In this document: in pieces, positions 1-10,080 of the stretch
Position numbering within the stretch: the stretch's first letter is position 1
Layout: every line of letters begins with the position of its first letter
Notes under the pieces: model-generated
Database searches by the model: none
The model's input: only the letters and a program-made list of their open reading frames with translations
What the model was told of the DNA's origin: nothing
Source: a bacterium BMS3Abin03
GTDB taxonomy: Bacteria; Bacteroidota; Ignavibacteria; Ignavibacteriales; Ignavibacteriaceae
Assembly: GCA_002898075.1 (NCBI GenBank)
Contig: BDSV01000167.1
Location: 1 to 42,029 of the forward strand
Direction of reading: 5' to 3'
DNA length: 42,029 bases
Position numbers and translations under genes: made by a program

Positions 1-522
1 TAACACAAGCTCTTTAGGTCGTAGATTAAATTAACTAACGGGCTATTGGTTTTAACCAAAACTGATTAAAGAGTTATACTAAAGCCATAATTAACTTGGG
101 CTTAAAAGTCAGGACAATTAAGTTGACGCCTATGCGCAAAAGTCGGGACAGGTAAAAAGAGATGAGTTTATTGTAAAATCCGAAAACCAATTAAAGTAGA
201 GTATATCATCAAAATATTTGATGGTTGTGTTAAAATAATTGGAAGGAATCATTATGAGACATTAACTATATTTACGCGGTAAAGAAATTAGCTGAGCGAA
301 TTATCAGTTTATTCTAACATTATTCTATGAATCACCATAACTTGTTAAGAATTAGAAAGTTAGATGAACAGCTCTTCTCAATAGATATTTTTGAACAATT
401 TATAAAATCAGTCAAATAAATTTAGCATCATTATTGTAATAATTACTGCCTAGGGTAACTCATTGAGGGCGAAACTCACGGAGGGTAGGGTAAGGCCGGT
501 TTATTCCGGCCTACTCGCTTTT
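1..522. other. gene-poor left edge with repeat remnants
   Basis: No convincing gene is seen. Bases 118-137 (TTAAGTTGACGCCTATGCGC) are identical to 35090-35109, the right end of a palindrome-rich element near the mer genes; the neighbouring stretch near 102-125 also resembles the reverse complement of about 34766-34790. Bases 176-196 match the inner inverted repeat (AAAATCCGAAAACCAA) of the 188-bp element at 18702 and 38536, so this looks like degenerate copies of both families. A 30-codon ORF at 327-419 has no ribosome binding site or recognisable product. A GC-rich hairpin (AGGCCGG / CCGGCCT, about 494-511) lies just ahead of the kinase ATG. Confidence 0.5.
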
Positions 523-3500
523 ATGTTAGAAAAAACAAATAAAATAATTGAACAAGCACCAATAGGCATTATAACGTTTTCTAAAACGGGTGAGATAGAC
601 TATGTCAATCAGAACGTTAGAAAATTAGGACTCCTATATCATCTCGAAATTCCCGCTATTTTCGGGGAAAACATCTTTACAACCGAACTCTTTCCGAATA
701 TCAGTATTCAAGCTGATTTACAGCAATTATTAGAGGGTCTGCCTTTCGAAAAAGAACTTAATCACATAATTACAAGCGACGGAAGACAAATTGATTTGAT
801 TTTAAAGGGTTCGCCGATATATGAAAAAGATAAATTTATTGGCGGGCTGCTGTTATTAGAGGATATAAAAATACTAAAAGAAACAAAAGACAAGCTTGAA
901 CTAAAAGCGGATTATATTGAAAAAGCTTTCCACAAAATAAACGATGTTTTTATTGTAACTAATTCTAAGCTCGAGATTCAGTTTGCCGGCGGAAGTGCAT
1001 TAAAAAACTTAAACCTAACTGACAGGCAAATCAACGGAAAGAATATTGTTGATCTGTTCGGTGGAGATGCCGGTTCCCTGCTTTCAAATAAGATTGAAAC
1101 CGTCCGTATAAATGAAGAGCCGGCTAAGTTCATTTTTGAAGTTAAGCAGGATAAGACTATATATTGTTTTAACTGTAATATAGAACCTGTTTTTAGTAAA
1201 CGGGGAGTTCTTCAATTACTTTTCTTCTTCTTCAATAATATTACCACCGAAGTAGAAGAGAAAAAAAAGCTCACAAGAAAAATAGATGAATTAAATTACT
1301 ATAAATCTATTGTTAATAATCTATCTAACGCTTTATTTGTACTTGATAACAAAGGCAATATTACATACTGGGATGAACAATCTGAAAAGCTTTTCGGATT
1401 GAAAAAATCGGAAGCGCTCGGAACCTTTTTCGGCAGCACATTAGAGCTGTTCGATAAAAGGTTTTTCGAAAATATTAAGAACGACCTTAAAAAGGAAAAA
1501 ATCTGGAAAGTTAACCTCAACATCTTCGGTAAGGAACATGCAAAGGAAATTTTTGAAGCAAAGTTTTCTTATGCCGACAACAAGAATTCCATAATTGTAA
1601 TGTGCACAAATGTTACCAGGAAAGTTAAAGAAGAGCTTGAATTAAAATCCTTTGTTGAAGAATTCAAGAAAATAGTAGCCAATACCGATGAGCTTATTTG
1701 TAAAATAAATAACAAAGGCGAAATATTTTTTGCAAACCAAACTTTTTTAGAGCGCCTCGGATATCTTAAAGAAGAAATTGATGGGAAGGATTTTAAAGCG
1801 CTTATCGCTCCCGATTATTTCGAACATAACATTTTCGACTTAAAAGCATTTGATAAGCTCACCAGTACAATGCTCGAATTACCATTGATAACAAAAACCG
1901 GAACCCGGCTTAATGCGAAAGCAATTTTTATTCCGGATAATGGAAAAAACGGCGAATTAAATTTTATTTGTTACCTCTCCCATGTTATTAAAGAAGAACC
2001 GAAGGATGAAAACGAGTTGTTGTATCCTTCATTGTTTACCGCTTCAATAGACGGTATTGCAGTTGAATCCGACGGTAGAGTCCTGCTTGCCAACGATTCA
2101 TTTGCAAAAATATTTGGTTACGATAAGGGAGAGAAACTTGCCGGAAAAGATTTACTCGATCTTGTTTCGAATGACGATATTTTAAAAGTAGCCGAATATT
2201 TCAGACTTAAAGAACATGGCAAAAACGCCCCGGATAGATTTGAGTTTTTGGGAAAGAAACGGGATAATTCCCATTTCTATACCGAGCTTGCAATTTCTTC
2301 TTTTGAACAGAATGACAGAAACTTTATCGTAATGGTAACCCGTGATATTACCGAGCGAAAAAGAGCGCAGAAAGCAATAAGGGAATCGGAAGAAAAATAT
2401 AGAAACATTACAGAAAACATCGATGATTTTCTTTACACGTTTGAGCGTTCCGATAATATTATGCGACCGCTGTTTTATACCGCTGCAGTTGAAAAGATAA
2501 CCGGTTATTCGGCGGCAGATTTTTTAGGTGATTCGAAACTCTTTCTGAAAATTGTTCATCCCGATGATTTCCACTTCGTAAAAAAGAAATTATCTAACCT
2601 GATGAAAAGTCAAACACAGAACTCCTCCGAAATGGATTTCAGGATTATAAATAAACAGGGCAATATTGTATGGGTAAGAAATAAGGTTAATGTTATTCGA
2701 AATGCTTCGGGACAAATTCAAAGAGTGTATGGTTTGGTGAGCGATATTACACTTAATAAAAGAGCCGAAGAAGAGCTGAAAAGATCTACCGAAAACTTAA
2801 TGAAATTAAACGAGACTAAGGACAGGTTTATATCCATTGTTTCTCATGATTTAAGAACACCTTTTAGTTCTATTTTAGGATTTACAGACTTGCTTGCAAA
2901 TGACCAGGATTTAACCCCGGAAGAACGCAAGCAATATGTAAGGTACATTCAGGATTCATCCAAGTCGATGCTTGCATTGGTAAATTCACTGCTCGATTGG
3001 ACCCGGCTGCAGACCGGCAGGGTAAAATTTGAACCTGAAAGATTGGAAGCCCAATCGCTCATTGAAAAATCAATAAATTCAGTACGGGGCGCTGCTCTTC
3101 AAAAAGGTGTAGAAATATATTCGACTATCAGTAAAGATAATTTTATTTTTGTAGATAGAAGTTTAATTTCACAGGTATTCAACAACCTGTTATCCAACGC
3201 AATAAAATTTTCCTCTTCGGGTGATAAAATTATTCTTTCCGTTAAACGGGCAGCGTCTTTACGATTTCTGGAGTTTTCGGTTAAAGATACCGGGCAGGGA
3301 ATAAAAGAAGAAAACATCGAAAAGCTGTTCAGGGTTGATACTAAATTTACAACCGAAGGAACTGCCGGTGAAAAGGGCAGCGGTTTGGGGCTTTCACTGG
3401 TTAAAGAAATAATTGAAAAACATGGCGGGATTATATGGGTAGAGAGCGAATACGGCAAAGGTTCGAATTTTAAATTCACTCTTCCAATTGCTTCGGCAAC

Positions 3501-3882
3501 TATACTTATTGTTGACGATAACAAAACCGACCGGCTGCTCTATTCAAAAATACTTAAAAACATTACCCCGGATTACACGATAGATGTTGCTTCGAACGGG
3601 GAAGAAGCCCTGGAAAAAATCAGGACATCACCGCCTGCTCTTGTAATTACAGACCACACTATGCCTGAAATGGGTGGTTATGAATTAGTAAAGGAATTAG
3701 TAAAAGCCGGTATTTTAGGTAAACCGCCGGTTATAATATTGAGCAGCAGAATCGATAGAACATCTATACAGGAATATAATGATTTAGGTGTAGAATTCGT
3801 CTTTCAGAAACCGGTTAACTTACGAAGCTTTAAGCAAGCAGTAGAAAAATCCTTGCGCAAGGCATTAACGGGAAGCTACTAA
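523..3882 (+). CDS. multi-PAS hybrid sensor histidine kinase with receiver domain
   Basis: About 1119 residues, with no clear membrane segment, so probably a cytoplasmic sensor kinase. Six PAS-like domains begin near residues 7, 136, 263, 383, 503 and 628. The fifth is followed by VTRDITERKRA and the sixth carries VHPDD and VSDITLNKRAEEEL, as in PAS/PAC modules. A HisKA domain follows with phospho-acceptor His775 (SHDLRTPFSSILGF), then a HATPase_c domain (N box NNLLSNAIKFS, G boxes DTGQGI and GEKGSGLGLSLV), and a C-terminal receiver with Asp1044 (TDHTMPEMGG) and FQKP. The frame is open back to a TTG at 463, but that would translate a GC-rich hairpin at about 494-511, so the ATG at 523 is preferred. 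Neither start has a strong Shine-Dalgarno. The gene stands alone and is convergent with the next one. The signal sensed cannot be told from sequence. Confidence 0.93.
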   Translation: MLEKTNKIIEQAPIGIITFSKTGEIDYVNQNVRKLGLLYHLEIPAIFGENIFTTELFPNISIQADLQQLLEGLPFEKELNHIITSDGRQIDLILKGSPIYEKDKFIGGLLLLEDIKILKETKDKLELKADYIEKAFHKINDVFIVTNSKLEIQFAGGSALKNLNLTDRQINGKNIVDLFGGDAGSLLSNKIETVRINEEPAKFIFEVKQDKTIYCFNCNIEPVFSKRGVLQLLFFFFNNITTEVEEKKKLTRKIDELNYYKSIVNNLSNALFVLDNKGNITYWDEQSEKLFGLKKSEALGTFFGSTLELFDKRFFENIKNDLKKEKIWKVNLNIFGKEHAKEIFEAKFSYADNKNSIIVMCTNVTRKVKEELELKSFVEEFKKIVANTDELICKINNKGEIFFANQTFLERLGYLKEEIDGKDFKALIAPDYFEHNIFDLKAFDKLTSTMLELPLITKTGTRLNAKAIFIPDNGKNGELNFICYLSHVIKEEPKDENELLYPSLFTASIDGIAVESDGRVLLANDSFAKIFGYDKGEKLAGKDLLDLVSNDDILKVAEYFRLKEHGKNAPDRFEFLGKKRDNSHFYTELAISSFEQNDRNFIVMVTRDITERKRAQKAIRESEEKYRNITENIDDFLYTFERSDNIMRPLFYTAAVEKITGYSAADFLGDSKLFLKIVHPDDFHFVKKKLSNLMKSQTQNSSEMDFRIINKQGNIVWVRNKVNVIRNASGQIQRVYGLVSDITLNKRAEEELKRSTENLMKLNETKDRFISIVSHDLRTPFSSILGFTDLLANDQDLTPEERKQYVRYIQDSSKSMLALVNSLLDWTRLQTGRVKFEPERLEAQSLIEKSINSVRGAALQKGVEIYSTISKDNFIFVDRSLISQVFNNLLSNAIKFSSSGDKIILSVKRAASLRFLEFSVKDTGQGIKEENIEKLFRVDTKFTTEGTAGEKGSGLGLSLVKEIIEKHGGIIWVESEYGKGSNFKFTLPIASATILIVDDNKTDRLLYSKILKNITPDYTIDVASNGEEALEKIRTSPPALVITDHTMPEMGGYELVKELVKAGILGKPPVIILSSRIDRTSIQEYNDLGVEFVFQKPVNLRSFKQAVEKSLRKALTGSY

Positions 3883-3887
3883 TTCTT

Positions 3888-4661
3888 CTATATTACACGG
3901 TAGATATACCAGCCGGGAATAATCTCTTCGATATAAATAAATCCGTTTTGCGATATCTTCGGAAGATGGGAATCATCATTTGTTTTAATATATCCGACTT
4001 CCATCGATTTAAAGCTGCCAATCTGAATAAAAGTGCAATTAGGATACTTTCTATCTTTGAAGACGGAATTTAATCCAAGCTCATTTATCAACCGGATAAA
4101 ATTATCCTTATCCTTAGATTCGAATGCACTTAACAGCGCATTAAACGATCCGGCATTCTCGCTCAAATGAGTTTTGATTACTTCATCTGTTGAAGTCATC
4201 AGCTTAAGCATTCTAAAAAGTGAATTGGTAGAATCTGAAAGTTGTTCTAATTGAGAAAGTGAGTCGACAGTTTGATAAATAAACTTTGGAAGTAAAAATT
4301 TTCTTATGGCTTGAATCATCCATTTACCGTTTACATTCAACAGGTAAGAATAAAATTCAGTTGCGTTTTCACCTACTTTAACAGTAACGGCAAACATTGC
4401 AGAAATTGATTGTTTATAAATCTGCCGCAGGGTAACTGCACCCACTCCGTTTAACTCTTCTCCAACCGATGGATTTTTTATATCCAGAACCATTTCACCC
4501 GTGTAATAATTATCTTTATCGGGAAAACTTTTTTCACCGAAAAATCTGTACACAAGCCATTCTGCAGAGCCATTAGTATAAGAGTTATTTTGTGCAAACA
4601 ACGGACTTACAGCCATTTGCATAAGGAAGAAAAACAAGGCGATGTATTTAAATTTCTCCAT
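3888..4661 (-). CDS. secreted protein of unknown function
   Basis: 257 residues with a clear Sec signal peptide (hydrophobic core after MEKFK, probable cleavage after SPLFA). The mature part begins with NNSYTNGSAEWLVYRFFG and has a repeated beta-strand pattern, with no cysteine motif or catalytic signature I recognise. The middle (YSYLLNVNGKWMIQAIRKFLLP) has the look of small NTF2-like or lipocalin-like folds, but this is only an impression. The start lies 9 bases downstream of the pullulanase stop on the same strand, so it is probably co-transcribed and may act outside the cytoplasm with that enzyme. It converges on the hybrid kinase with only five bases between the stops. Confidence 0.75.
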   Translation of the reverse strand: MEKFKYIALFFFLMQMAVSPLFAQNNSYTNGSAEWLVYRFFGEKSFPDKDNYYTGEMVLDIKNPSVGEELNGVGAVTLRQIYKQSISAMFAVTVKVGENATEFYSYLLNVNGKWMIQAIRKFLLPKFIYQTVDSLSQLEQLSDSTNSLFRMLKLMTSTDEVIKTHLSENAGSFNALLSAFESKDKDNFIRLINELGLNSVFKDRKYPNCTFIQIGSFKSMEVGYIKTNDDSHLPKISQNGFIYIEEIIPGWYIYRVI

Positions 4662-4670
4662 CGTAATAAT

Positions 4671-6749
4671 TTATTTTTTCTTTAAAACTATACCTGTCGA
4701 AGGTCTTAAAATTATTTTTGAAGAAACAACTCCAATAGGTTCGGTGCTTGCTTTAAATTCATTCACAAGTACATTCCATTCTCCCTGAGGCAGAATGAAT
4801 TCTTCCGGTTTATCAGGATTTGCATTAAGCAACACAATAAATTTATCATTTTTAAATGAAAGCAGACTGCCCATTGAAAATTCATTATCCTTTATATCAA
4901 AAAAATGAACCTGCTCATAACTTGCTCTCCGGAATGCTTCATATTTTTTTCTAAGTTCAATCAAACCTTTGTAATAGTTTACAAGTTCATTGTTTATTTC
5001 TGCATGATGATAATTGATGTAGTTCGTTTCGTTGTCTTTATTGTAGCTGTTGTGGTCAATCATTCCTTTATTCGGATCGGGTACATCATTATTCACAGGT
5101 ATAACTTTGCTTCGTGCAAATTCCTGTCCTTCAGCTATCATTGTAATTCCACGCGAAGTAAACAAAAATAGTGCGGCTAATTTATTCAGCTCGAGTTGCT
5201 TATCTGTTAGTTTTATATGCCCATCAATATCTTTAATTATCTCATCCTTTTTCACATCACCCAAACCAAGCCGTATAAAATCGCCAAGAGTATAACCATC
5301 ATGAGATTCGAGATAATTAACAGAGTGTTCCGGCTTTAGGAATAATCCAAGTTTATCTTTAAGCAGGGTACCGTTAACGTAGCTTTTAATTCTACCGGGA
5401 TTATTGTTGCCGTACCATTTTCCGAAAATCCAGCCCTGTCCATCGAACGGATTTTCACCTTTTATCCCGTTTCGTATCTGATCGTTCCACGCGCCCCAGC
5501 CTCTTACTGAAAATCCTTTAGGATCGTAGCCGCCGCCCCAGGGTTCGCATACAAAAATTACATTCGGATTAAATTTTTTCGCTTCGTGAATTATATCTTC
5601 AAGAGTTTCCCAATCAATCAGCTTACCGAGATCAAACCTGAAGCCGTCAACGTGGTATTCTTTCATCCAGTAGAGCACGCTTTCAATTATCAGCCGCCTC
5701 ACCATCGGGTTCTCGGTTTTAAAATCGTTGCCGCAAAAACTTTGCTGTAAAAAATTGCCGTTCGCATCGAGCCGGAAGTAGTATTCCTTATCAATCTCTT
5801 TCAGGTTGCCCAACTCGTACTCAGAAACATGATTATAAACCACATCCATTATTACTGCAATATTTTCTTTATGAAATGCCTTTACCATATCCTTAAAATC
5901 GTTAACAGCTTTCGCATCCTTTCCGCTCCATACATCCCACCGCATTTCCCTTACGTTCTCGCTGTAGTACGCTTCCGGTGCAAAGTACGCTGCGGTCATA
6001 TATCCCCAGTGATTTCTTTCATAAGGATTCCACGTATTAAACTTACCGTTCAATGAATCTTTAAAAGGAATTTCAATATTTGCAAACTCCTGTGCGGGAA
6101 GTAATTCTACTGCGTTCACTCCCAAACTTCTTAAATAATCAATTCCTCCGGTTTTCCCTTTTTCAACCAATCCTTTATAAGTTCCTCTTTCCGTTACACC
6201 GGAAGATGAGTGCTCGGTCATATCGCGGATGTGCATTTCATAAATTATAAGATCGCGCCAATCCGTTTTAATCCAATCATCGCCTTCCCAGTCGTAGTCA
6301 TTTTCTTTTATTACAATTGCTCTTCTCGGATTATAATATGTGTTAAATGTAGTTACCGCTTTAGCATACGGATCGAGACAAATTATATTTTCTACTCCCG
6401 GCATAGAGAAATGATTTATTCTGTAACCGTAAAAAGTACTGTACAATTCACCGTCGAGTACAGTTTCCCAAACACCGTCTTCATCTTTTATCATTTCAAA
6501 TTCGGTTCCGTAAGCTTGTTCCGGCTCTTCGAAAGTAACAAGTTTTACACTCATTGCAGAAGGTGCAAACAACCTGAAATAAGTTTTGCCATCCTTTACA
6601 AACGAACCAAGCTTTTTACCGGAGTAATATTGACTCAGTTTCTTCTCACCCGGTGCTTTAATATCACTACTCACAAACAAATTTTTTCCTATAATTGTTA
6701 ATGAAAATATAATTAGTAAAATCGCAAATATTTTTAGTTCAATCTTCAT
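4671..6749 (-). CDS. type I pullulanase-like GH13 enzyme, exported
   Basis: 692 residues. An N-terminal hydrophobic stretch (residues 7-20) acts as signal peptide or anchor, so the enzyme probably works in the periplasm or at the envelope. A CBM48-like module (about 45-140, YFRLFAPSAMSVKLV) precedes the GH13 barrel. Conserved regions are visible: DVVYNH (302-307), nucleophile Asp373 in DGFRFDLG, acid/base Glu402 in FVCEPWGG, and Asp484 in ESHDG. These fit an alpha-1,6 debranching enzyme (pullulanase or related) that cuts branch points of glycogen, starch or pullulan. A short C-terminal beta domain ends the protein. It is first in a two-gene operon with the secreted protein downstream. Debranching enzymes of the GlgX type are the main alternative, but export and motif spacing favour pullulanase. 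Confidence 0.88.
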   Translation of the reverse strand: MKIELKIFAILLIIFSLTIIGKNLFVSSDIKAPGEKKLSQYYSGKKLGSFVKDGKTYFRLFAPSAMSVKLVTFEEPEQAYGTEFEMIKDEDGVWETVLDGELYSTFYGYRINHFSMPGVENIICLDPYAKAVTTFNTYYNPRRAIVIKENDYDWEGDDWIKTDWRDLIIYEMHIRDMTEHSSSGVTERGTYKGLVEKGKTGGIDYLRSLGVNAVELLPAQEFANIEIPFKDSLNGKFNTWNPYERNHWGYMTAAYFAPEAYYSENVREMRWDVWSGKDAKAVNDFKDMVKAFHKENIAVIMDVVYNHVSEYELGNLKEIDKEYYFRLDANGNFLQQSFCGNDFKTENPMVRRLIIESVLYWMKEYHVDGFRFDLGKLIDWETLEDIIHEAKKFNPNVIFVCEPWGGGYDPKGFSVRGWGAWNDQIRNGIKGENPFDGQGWIFGKWYGNNNPGRIKSYVNGTLLKDKLGLFLKPEHSVNYLESHDGYTLGDFIRLGLGDVKKDEIIKDIDGHIKLTDKQLELNKLAALFLFTSRGITMIAEGQEFARSKVIPVNNDVPDPNKGMIDHNSYNKDNETNYINYHHAEINNELVNYYKGLIELRKKYEAFRRASYEQVHFFDIKDNEFSMGSLLSFKNDKFIVLLNANPDKPEEFILPQGEWNVLVNEFKASTEPIGVVSSKIILRPSTGIVLKKK

Positions 6750-7443
6750 GCCAGTAAAAATCTCATCTTTTTTTAATGCTTAAAAACATAAAATGCCGTA
6801 GGGAAAATACTATTTACAGGTATAAAATTCACTAACTGAAAAAAATGTCTGATAATACTGAAGGAAATTACAATATATTTTACAAATACATGAATGCCAG
6901 AGTGTAATGGAAGTTTCTTAATCTAACCGTCTTTTAAAGATAATATCTTTGCAAAAGATGTCATCTCTGATTTATTTAAATTCTTCCCTTTTCACAAACT
7001 TATCATTATGTCCATCCAAACTTTCCTTTACCGTGATAAACCAGTAAAGTATTTTGTTTTTCTGCAGGTTAATATATTCAGGTGTATCTGTGTATGGCAG
7101 GGAGAGTTTTCGTGCAGAACGAGACTATCTCTCATTACTCTAGAACGGTTGTCAACTACAATGTTTACATCTTTCAGGTTATAATCTATCTGGTACCATA
7201 AACAAGAACTCTTGTTATTCAATAAATCCATCGTGTAGAATAAATTGAAATGTTTTTAGTTCCTTATAATTAATATCCTGTTACGATTTGGCAGAAAATA
7301 ACAAATAACAAATTTCAGAATTTCAATAATATCCAAATTCAAAATATCAATGTTCGAAAATAGTTTGGAATTTTAATAATTGAGATTTGAATTTTGTTTG
7401 GAATTTGTTTTTCCCGGTTTATCCGGGTTAGGATTAATAAAGA
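6750..7443. other. AT-rich intergenic region without clear genes
   Basis: About 690 bases between divergently placed blocks. An ORF of 67 codons on the minus strand (7028-7231) has no homology I recognise, no ribosome binding site and no operon context. The stretch 7300-7410 is low-complexity, with repeated TTTGGAATTT and AATTTCA units, and ends in a short hairpin (CCCGG-TTTAT-CCGGG, about 7412-7426) just past the stop of the 7444 gene, where it could act as a weak terminator. The promoter of the pullulanase operon should lie in 6750-6900. Confidence 0.45.
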
Positions 7444-7776
7444 TTATTTACCTGCGTAAATTTCGCCGTCTACAACAGGTGTAACGCAAATTAATGGATG
7501 TTCGGGAACATTAAAATGGGAGAAAATTTCTTCAAACAGTTGAAAGTGCATTCCGCGTTTTTCGAATTTGTGGAATCTTTTATAACTCATAAATCTTCCC
7601 TGTTTATCCTGCGGTGCATTAAATTTATACGCATTATTAAAATCTTCCTTTGCCCTGCTTTTTAAGAAGGCAATTTTCCTGTCGTCTCCGCCTTCCATTT
7701 CGTAGGCAATTGCACGGAACTCTGTGACCAGACCGCTATTTATTATCAGGTATATGTTCAGAATTATTTCGTTCAT
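7444..7776 (-). CDS. small hypothetical protein
   Basis: Up to 110 residues, rich in charged and aromatic residues; the family is not recognised. With the first ATG (7776) it overlaps the 3' end of the upstream membrane-protein gene by 41 bases in another frame. An internal ATG at 7698 would give about 84 residues (beginning MEGGDDRKIAF) and a normal gap of about 37 bases, and most conserved-looking sequence lies after it. The body (KEDFNNAYKFNAPQDKQGRF, then FHKFEKRGMHFQLFEEIF) looks like a folded cytoplasmic protein. Translational coupling to the upstream gene is likely. Function unknown. Confidence 0.5.
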   Translation of the reverse strand: MNEIILNIYLIINSGLVTEFRAIAYEMEGGDDRKIAFLKSRAKEDFNNAYKFNAPQDKQGRFMSYKRFHKFEKRGMHFQLFEEIFSHFNVPEHPLICVTPVVDGEIYAGK

Positions 7777-8446
7777 TTTTATTCGCCGTATTATATAAAA
7801 CTATTATGCCTAAAATTACTGCGTAAACGAATGCAAACTTGCACATAATGCTTTCAATCTTTGCAATTAAAGAATGATTACCCGTCGCCATCATAATAAA
7901 CCCGATAATAACAGGAATACTTATGACAATATTTCCAAGCAGAAGCAATTTTGAAATGTATTTTATCTTTTTATCGCTGCTATGCTTAAGCGGTTTTATA
8001 AGAAGCAGGATTGAAATGAGTATCGGTGTGTAATATATAAAACCGTACAAATCACCGAGCGGATAGTTATAAGTTGCATAAAGTACTGCGCAGCTTGTAA
8101 CAGCAAACTGATCGATAATAAATGAATAATAAAGCACCAGCAGCAATGCAGGTAAGAATATAAGTGAACGGTATTTACTTTTATAATCGTTCAAGACAAA
8201 TACAATCATCAATCCAAGCGGCGGAAGGAAAGATATCACAACAAAAGCAATGTACGGCATCGATGCAAAATCCAACCCGAGCTGACACATCAGGAATTCC
8301 AATGTCTGATAGATCATCAAAATGAAAATCATCAACATCGCTATAATATTTAATATGTTTTTTTCTGTAAAGATTAAGAGGTTTATCAGCAGCACGAGTT
8401 CTATGCAGGCGATAAAAAGAGATATTATTCCGTTCCAGTTATCCAT
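7736..8446 (-). CDS. integral membrane protein of unknown function
   Basis: 236 residues with about seven hydrophobic membrane helices (starting near residues 6, 33, 62, 92, 130, 168 and 205) and short polar loops. The arrangement resembles the seven-helix sensor regions found ahead of some histidine kinases, but no kinase or cyclase domain follows: after a polar tail (NKNERNNSEHIPDNK) the frame closes. It overlaps the following small gene. A truncated sensor or a stand-alone membrane protein are both possible. Confidence 0.65.
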   Translation of the reverse strand: MDNWNGIISLFIACIELVLLINLLIFTEKNILNIIAMLMIFILMIYQTLEFLMCQLGLDFASMPYIAFVVISFLPPLGLMIVFVLNDYKSKYRSLIFLPALLLVLYYSFIIDQFAVTSCAVLYATYNYPLGDLYGFIYYTPILISILLLIKPLKHSSDKKIKYISKLLLLGNIVISIPVIIGFIMMATGNHSLIAKIESIMCKFAFVYAVILGIIVLYNTANKNERNNSEHIPDNK

Positions 8447-8545
8447 AAATAATTTTCAAAAGAAATGAATTTAAAAAAATCTGTTTTTATAAATAGAATG
8501 AGAATCCCAACAGCGAGAAATAAACAGAAGCATCAAAAAAGAAGT

Positions 8546-8636
8546 GTCATTCCCACTGCCTGTCCCGATTCTATCGGGAAAAGTGGGAATCTTACTTACA
8601 ATTAAAGTTTTAGATTCCATTTTTCACGGGAATGAC
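8546..8636. repeat. nested inverted repeat of the GTCATTCCC type
   Basis: GTCATTCCC at 8546-8554 is mirrored by GGGAATGAC at 8628-8636. Inside are a second inverted repeat (ATTCCCACT / AGTGGGAAT) and a hairpin TCCCGA-TTCTA-TCGGGA. It lies just past the fumarase stop codon and could also act in termination. Pieces of the same family occur at about 34741 (TTATTCCCGCGAAAGCG) and 35127-35190 (ATTCCGC ... GCGGAATGACA). Confidence 0.6.
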
Positions 8637-8688
8637 AATTTAATATGAATTTTTTAGACAGTTTCTAACTCAAAACTATTTTTATTCT

Positions 8689-10080
8689 TTACGCTTTTGG
8701 TCCAATCATATTTTCCGGTTTTACATACTTATCGAATTCTTCTTCCGTAAGTATTCCCAATTCTATTGCAGCTTCTTTTAAAGTTTTACCTTCAGTATGT
8801 GCTTTCTTAGCAATCTTAGCCGAATTATCGTAACCGATATACGGATTAAGCGCTGTTACAAGCATCAGGGAATTTTTAAGATATTCATCTATTTTTTCTT
8901 TATTCGGTTTAATTCCTACAACCAGATGATCGGTAAAGCTTTCGCAGGTATCTGAAATTAAACGTATTGAATTCAGTACGTTAAAAATGATAACAGGTTT
9001 AAAAACATTCAGTTCAAAATGACCCGTTGCGCCACCGTAATTAACCGCAACATCGTTTCCGAAAACCTGTGCGGATACCATCGTCATTGCTTCCGCCTGG
9101 GTAGGATTAACTTTTCCCGGCATAATAGAACTGCCCGGTTCGTTTGCAGGAAGAATAAGCTCACCAATTCCGCAGCGTGGACCTGAGCCGAGCATTCTTA
9201 TATCGTTTGCAATTTTCATAAGTGAAGCTGCAAGGGTTTTCAATACACCATGAAATTCAACCATTGCATCGTGTGCGGCAAGCGCTTCAAATTTGTTGCG
9301 TGCTGTTTTAAAAGGTTTGCCTGTTAACTCAGCAATTTTAGCGGCAGATTTAACTGCAAATTCAGGATGTGTATTTAATCCGGTACCCACAGCAGTTCCC
9401 CCGAGGGCAAGCTCATAAAGTCTCGGCAGAGCAGCATCGATTCTCTCAAGTCCGTTTGTTAACTGCTGAGTATAACCGGAAAATTCCTGTCCAAGTGTTA
9501 AAGGTGTTGCATCCATTAAATGGGTACGACCTGTTTTAATAATATCTTTAAACTCTTCCGATTTTGCCTGCAGCGCATCACGCATTTTAGTTACCATCGG
9601 TATTAATCTTCTGTGAATTTCCTCGACTGCTGCAATGTGCATCGCTGTAGGGAAAGTATCGTTTGAAGACTGTGCCTTATTCACATCATCATTCGGATGG
9701 ACAGGTTTTTTACTTCCCATCTCACCGCCGGCTAATTCAATTGCCCTGTTTGAAATCACTTCGTTTGCGTTCATGTTCGTTTGGGTTCCGCTGCCGGTTT
9801 GCCATACAACAAGCGGGAAGTGTTCATCGAGCTTTCCTTCGATCACTTCGTCTGCTGCTTTTACGATAAGCTCAGCTTTATCATCACTTAGAGTTCCTAA
9901 TTCTTTGTTTGTAAGTGCGGCAGCTTTTTTAAGAATACCGAGAGCTCGAATTAATTCTCTCGGAAATTTGTCCCCACCAATTTTAAAATTCATTAATGAA
10001 CGTGCGGTTTGAGCACCGTAGTATTTATCAGCGGGAACTTTAATTTCCCCCATTGAGTCTGTTTCTATTCTATATTCCAT
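8689..10080 (-). CDS. fumC: class II fumarate hydratase
   Basis: 463 residues, the usual length of the homotetrameric iron-free fumarase that interconverts fumarate and malate in the TCA cycle. Visible signatures are [17 protein letters not shown], the [18 protein letters not shown] block, and the superfamily signature [16 protein letters not shown] holding the catalytic serine loop. The C-terminal [17 protein letters not shown] segment is also typical. The start is supported by an AGGAG ribosome binding site eight to ten bases upstream. Aspartate ammonia-lyase is the close paralogue, but the length and the overall pattern favour FumC. It appears monocistronic. Confidence 0.97.
   Translation of the reverse strand: MEYRIETDSMGEIKVPADKYYGAQTARSLMNFKIGGDKFPRELIRALGILKKAAALTNKELGTLSDDKAELIVKAADEVIEGKLDEHFPLVVWQTGSGTQTNMNANEVISNRAIELAGGEMGSKKPVHPNDDVNKAQSSNDTFPTAMHIAAVEEIHRRLIPMVTKMRDALQAKSEEFKDIIKTGRTHLMDATPLTLGQEFSGYTQQLTNGLERIDAALPRLYELALGGTAVGTGLNTHPEFAVKSAAKIAELTGKPFKTARNKFEALAAHDAMVEFHGVLKTLAASLMKIANDIRMLGSGPRCGIGELILPANEPGSSIMPGKVNPTQAEAMTMVSAQVFGNDVAVNYGGATGHFELNVFKPVIIFNVLNSIRLISDTCESFTDHLVVGIKPNKEKIDEYLKNSLMLVTALNPYIGYDNSAKIAKKAHTEGKTLKEAAIELGILTEEEFDKYVKPENMIGPKA

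Noticed and set aside
327..419. 30-codon plus-strand ORF ahead of the kinase
   Set aside because: Very short, no ribosome binding site, in a repeat-rich stretch. Could be the tail of a lost gene.
3099..3524. 141-codon minus-strand ORF inside the hybrid kinase
   Set aside because: Antisense shadow of the HATPase domain; the sense frame has all motifs.
7028..7231. 67-codon minus-strand ORF
   Set aside because: No ribosome binding site, no recognised domain, no operon neighbour. May be a gene remnant, but nothing supports it.
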